Source: Alphaproteobacteria bacterium RIFCSPHIGHO2_12_FULL_63_12
GTDB taxonomy: Bacteria > Pseudomonadota > Alphaproteobacteria > Caulobacterales > Parvularculaceae
Reading direction: 5' to 3'
Assembly (NCBI GenBank): GCA_001767925.1
Contig: MEMM01000164.1
Location: forward strand, 8,031 to 47,913
DNA: 39,883 nucleotides
Each line of letters begins with the position of its first letter. Position 1 is the stretch's first letter. Below the pieces are notes generated by a model. It saw nothing but the letters and a program-made list of their open reading frames with translations, searched no databases and had not been told where the DNA came from. Positions 36,192 through 39,883 of the stretch are shown here, one piece after another. The position numbers and the translations under genes were made by a program.

Positions 36192-36779
36192 ATGACGAAC
36201 ACGCCCGCATCCGCGCTTGCCCGCGAAGAGATTGTGACGGTTCTCTTCGACCTCTTTCGCCGCGCCGGTTATGACGCCGTCTCGGTCGCTGACATTTCGG
36301 CCGCCACGCGCCTTGGCAAGTCGAGCCTTTACCATCACTTCCCCGGAGGCAAGCCCGACATGGCGGGCGCGGTCGCCGATTTCGCCAGGATGCGGATGCG
36401 CGCGATGGTCTTCGACAAGCTCGCCGGCAACGGATCCCTTGAGGAAAAACTCCGCAACATGGCGGCCTTCGTCTCGGCGATGTATGGCGACGGCAGCGCG
36501 CCGTGCCTCATCTCTTCAATGATGATTTCGCCGACCGCGGGACCAAGGACGATCGAAACCGTGCGCGCGATCATGACCGAATGGATCGCCTCGCTCGCGG
36601 CGGCGCTCGCCGCGCAGGGCGTTCCGGAAGGCGAGGCCGCACGGCGGGCGACCGCGGCGCTGGTCGAAATTCAGGGCGGGCTGGTCGTCGCGCGCGCGAC
36701 CGGCGACACGAAAATTTTCGAAACGGCGATGAAATCGGCGATCGCGCGATTGCAGGCGTTTGACCCGCCGCTTTCCTGA
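36192..36779 (+). CDS. TetR/AcrR-family transcriptional regulator
   Basis: REEIVTVLFDLFRRAGYDAVSVADISAATRLGKSSLYHHFPGGKPDMAGAV: classic TetR HTH. Confidence 0.92.
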   Translation: MTNTPASALAREEIVTVLFDLFRRAGYDAVSVADISAATRLGKSSLYHHFPGGKPDMAGAVADFARMRMRAMVFDKLAGNGSLEEKLRNMAAFVSAMYGDGSAPCLISSMMISPTAGPRTIETVRAIMTEWIASLAAALAAQGVPEGEAARRATAALVEIQGGLVVARATGDTKIFETAMKSAIARLQAFDPPLS

Positions 36780-36890
36780 TCCTTCGAGACGCATTCCTTC
36801 GGAATGCTCCTCAGGAGAGGGAGAAAGGCTGAAACACAAAACTCCCTCATCCTGAGGGGCGATGCGGAACGCATCGCGTCTCGAAGGATC
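36778..36890. repeat. REP-like inverted pair, family 1, between convergent genes
   Basis: GATCCTTCGAGACGC...GCGTCTCGAAGGATC outer arms; starts at the TetR stop codon. Confidence 0.9.
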
Positions 36891-36925
36891 AGGCGAGACG
36901 ATGGAAAGAGCGCCGCGGGCGTCGC

Positions 36926-37483
36926 TCAGGCGCCGGCGGATTTGACGTTTTGTCGGCCGCCATTCTCGCGCGGGGGCAACAGCGACAGATCGAGATAATT
37001 GCCGAATGTCTGCAGCGCGACATGCGAAATGATCTCGATGATTTCCTCATCGGTGAAGCCTGCTGAGCGGATCGCGCGAAACGAGTCGTCGCTCACCCGC
37101 CCGCGCGCATGGGCGATTTCGACCGCGAATTGCAGCGCTGCATCATAACGCGGATTGACCGAGTGCCCGGCGCGCGCGCGCGCGATTTCGTCCTCGCTGA
37201 CCTCGCAATTCCGCCGCAGGGCGCAGCGATGCATGTCTTCAAGGTGCGTGCAGTCATTGACGACCGCGACTGCAATCGCGATGCGGTCGGCGAGATCTTC
37301 CTCGATGCGCCCCCATCCGAGCGAACCGGAAAGCGCGAGCAGGCCGTCGAGCGCGCGCGGGCTGTTCGCCGCCGCGCGAACGCAAGGCGGCAGTTCGCCG
37401 AAACGCGCCTGCAGCTCCTCGAGCGCGGACCGCATTCCTGGCGGCGCATCATCAATCGTCAACAAAGTGACCCGGGACTGCAT
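36926..37483 (-). CDS. Carboxymuconolactone decarboxylase / AhpD-like protein
   Basis: LADRIAIAVAVVNDCTHLEDMHRCALRRNCEVSEDEIARARAG...VSDDSFRAIRSAGFTDEEIIEIISHVALQTFGNYLD. Confidence 0.82.
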   Translation of the reverse strand: MQSRVTLLTIDDAPPGMRSALEELQARFGELPPCVRAAANSPRALDGLLALSGSLGWGRIEEDLADRIAIAVAVVNDCTHLEDMHRCALRRNCEVSEDEIARARAGHSVNPRYDAALQFAVEIAHARGRVSDDSFRAIRSAGFTDEEIIEIISHVALQTFGNYLDLSLLPPRENGGRQNVKSAGA

Positions 37484-37837
37484 GGCTTTACCTCTTAACT
37501 CCCCCAAAAGGACGTCGAATATGTCAAAAGTACGCCTGCACTATTGGCGCCGACCTCGATCACATGCGCTTCAAACTGCTTTGAATTAATCTGTTTTCAC
37601 GCAAGCGTGATATGATGACGGCAAGTCATCGCCGCTTCGCCGCAAGCGTCAATCGAAAATCCCAGCGCATCGAGGCAAGGCACGGGCCGACCGGAAGCCG
37701 GGCGGCGGACAAAGGCGCTGGATAAGGGCGCTGGACAGGGCGGCGGGCGGCGCCGAATTCCCCCTCATTCCTGCCCGAATGGGGCCATGCTAAGGGCTTA
37801 GCCGCAATCGTCGATTCGAAAGTTCCGGAGTTCCCTC

Positions 37838-39883
37838 GTGACCGCCTCCCCTGATGAGCCGCAAAAGCCCGCCGCAGCGGCGTTCGACGAGGCGGCCAAG
37901 GATCTTGCCGATCATCTGTCGTCCCTGCCGAAGGCCGCCGCGCCGGTCCTGCCGGCGCCCAAACGGGTAGAGCCGCGCCGCGCCCCGCCGCCAAAGGCCG
38001 AGGCGCCCAGCGTGCAAAAGGCCGAGGCGCCCAGCGTGCAAAAGGCCGAGGCGCCCAGCGTGCAAGAGGACCCGGCCCCCGCGATTTCCGCCGAACCGCC
38101 CGCCCCGCTGCGCGCCGAACGTCCGGCGCCGGCGGCAGCGATCGATCCGCCGGTCGAGCGCCTCGCTCCCTCTTTGGCCGAGCCGCCCGTCATCGCCCGT
38201 CGCCTTGGCGCCGATACGCCGACCGACGCGGCGCCGGCCTCCGATAGCGCACGCCCGACCGCCGCCGCGCGCGCCAAGGCCAGGCACAAATTAAAGCCGC
38301 CCAAAGTCGACGGCGCGGAGGGAAACGGCGGCCGCAAACCGCGGCCGCTGCTGCGCGAGTTCGGCTATCTTTGCGTGTCGCTGTTCTTCATCGGCGGCAT
38401 CGCGGGGCTCGGGGCGCTGTTTCTGGTCATCGCGCCCTGGCCCGAGGAAGGCGCCGATCTGTGGGCGATCAACCGGACGCCGGCGATTGTCATCGAGGAC
38501 CGCTTCGGGCGCGAAATCGCGGCGCGCGGCGCGCGCTATGGCGAGGCGGTCGCGATCGACGAATTGCCGCCTTATCTCCTCAAGGCGTTCCTTTCGACCG
38601 AGGACCGCCGCTTTTACGAGCATCACGGCGTCGATCTGAAAGGCGTCACCCGCGCCATCCTCGCCAATATCCGCTCGAACGGCAAACGCACCGAAGGCGC
38701 CTCGACGATCACCCAGCAGCTCGCCAAGAACCTGTTCTTGTCGCCGGAGCAGACCTATGTCCGCAAGGCGAAGGAAGCGATGCTCGCCTTCTGGCTTGAG
38801 GGCCGGTATTCGAAAGACGAGATCCTCTCGCTGTATATCAACAGAATATATTACGGCGCCGGCGCCTATGGTGTCGAAAACGCGGCGAAGACCTATTTCA
38901 ACAAATCCGCGCGCGACGTGACGCTGTCGGAAGCGGCGCTGCTCGCCGGACTGCCGCAGGCTCCCTCGACGCTGGCGCCGACGCAAAACCCGCTGGGCGC
39001 GCAAGACCGCGCCTTCGAAGTCATCGACAACATGCGCGAGACCGGCGACATCACCGATTTCGAGGCGCGCGAGGCGCGCAAAAATCCCCCTGTCATCGCC
39101 ACCGGCGCCGCCAACAACGACATCGGCTGGTTTTTCGATTTCGTCGCCGAGAAGGCGCGCGTGCTCGCCGGGCCCGGCGCGATCGACATCGTCATCGCGA
39201 CGACGCTCGACCAAAAATTACAGCGCGACGCGCAAATCGCCGTCAACTCCGTCCTCGATGTCGACGCCAAGGTTTCAGGCGCCTTGCAGGGCGCGCTGAT
39301 CGCCTATGACAATGACGGCGCGGTCAGGGCGATGGTCGGCGGACGGTCCTATATCGAAAGCCAGTTCAACCGCGCGACGCAGGCCAAGCGCCAGCCGGGA
39401 TCGGCTTTCAAGCCGATCGTTTACGCCGCCGGATTTGAAAACGGCCTGACGCCGTCGTCGCGCTTCGTCGATCAGCCGATCGACATCGCCGGATGGAAGC
39501 CGACAAATTACGACAACAAATATCGCGGCTCGATGCGGATCTCGGAAGCCGTCGCCAAATCCATCAATACGATCGCGGTGCAGGTCTCCGAAAAAATCGG
39601 GCGCAAGAAAGTCATCGAAATGGCGCGCCGCCTCGGCATGTCATCGGAGATCCCTGCGGGGGAGGCCGGCATCGCGCTCGGCGGATTTTCCGCAACGCTC
39701 GAAGAGTTGACCGCCGCCTATATTCCGTTCGCAGATGGCGGGCTGGGCGTGCGCCCCTATGCGATCACCTCGATCACCGACGGACGCGGCAAGACTTTGT
39801 GGCGGCGCAATCAGAAGCCGCCGGCGCCGATCATGGAAAAGAAAATCGCGACCGAAGTGACGCATGTCCTCTATCAGGTGGTG
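37838..39883 (+). CDS. PBP1A-family bifunctional transglycosylase/transpeptidase (GTG start; 3' end cut off by window edge)
   Basis: Open frame to the window end: TM FGYLCVSLFFIGGIAGLGALFLVI, GT51 motif STEDRRFYEHHGVD and EGASTITQQLAKNLFLS, transpeptidase QPGSAFKPIVYAA. Not in the ORF track because it is open-ended. Confidence 0.93.
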   Translation, partial: MTASPDEPQKPAAAAFDEAAKDLADHLSSLPKAAAPVLPAPKRVEPRRAPPPKAEAPSVQKAEAPSVQKAEAPSVQEDPAPAISAEPPAPLRAERPAPAAAIDPPVERLAPSLAEPPVIARRLGADTPTDAAPASDSARPTAAARAKARHKLKPPKVDGAEGNGGRKPRPLLREFGYLCVSLFFIGGIAGLGALFLVIAPWPEEGADLWAINRTPAIVIEDRFGREIAARGARYGEAVAIDELPPYLLKAFLSTEDRRFYEHHGVDLKGVTRAILANIRSNGKRTEGASTITQQLAKNLFLSPEQTYVRKAKEAMLAFWLEGRYSKDEILSLYINRIYYGAGAYGVENAAKTYFNKSARDVTLSEAALLAGLPQAPSTLAPTQNPLGAQDRAFEVIDNMRETGDITDFEAREARKNPPVIATGAANNDIGWFFDFVAEKARVLAGPGAIDIVIATTLDQKLQRDAQIAVNSVLDVDAKVSGALQGALIAYDNDGAVRAMVGGRSYIESQFNRATQAKRQPGSAFKPIVYAAGFENGLTPSSRFVDQPIDIAGWKPTNYDNKYRGSMRISEAVAKSINTIAVQVSEKIGRKKVIEMARRLGMSSEIPAGEAGIALGGFSATLEELTAAYIPFADGGLGVRPYAITSITDGRGKTLWRRNQKPPAPIMEKKIATEVTHVLYQVV
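37994..38065 (+). repeat. Three perfect in-frame 24-bp tandem repeats (KAEAPSVQ x3) in the PBP cytoplasmic N-terminus
   Basis: AAGGCCGAGGCGCCCAGCGTGCAA at 37994, 38018 and 38042. Confidence 0.95.

Overview
High-GC bacterial chromosome window, probably alphaproteobacterial (inferred from gene content). It holds housekeeping and envelope genes: a response regulator fragment, a DegP/DegQ-type protease, an alpha/beta-hydrolase-OsmC fusion, a DnaJ C-terminal protein, and a truncated PBP1A-type transglycosylase. It also holds an isolated 3' end of a gene transfer agent (GTA) tail module (gp14 and gp15 homologues), a Baeyer-Villiger-type monooxygenase, two tandem arylsulfotransferase-like genes, NrtS, a MarR / protoglobin / thioredoxin-like locus, and a TetR regulator. 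The most unusual region is 12.4-21.0 kb on the minus strand. Ten paralogous ~250-aa proteins lie in tandem, each with an N-terminal membrane anchor (MILRRVIxHFRKQEWTAIFLDFVIVVVGVFVGLQVSNWN) and a divergent C-terminal region that shares a core motif, (T/S)-x-(Y/F)-(D/E)-E-(L/M)-x-(S/A)-(T/A)-G-x-(I/L)-x-(L/I)-I-x-D. Directly abutting members overlap by 4 nt (ATGA). The three apparent gaps are each spanned by a small ORF, largely made of REP-like repeat sequence, with ATGA overlaps at both ends, so the coupled reading chain is unbroken from the first to the last paralog. An M28 peptidase lies 9 nt upstream of the array. REP-like repeats are scattered through the window and are read as protein in several genes. 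All assignments are from reading the sequence; no database searches were run.
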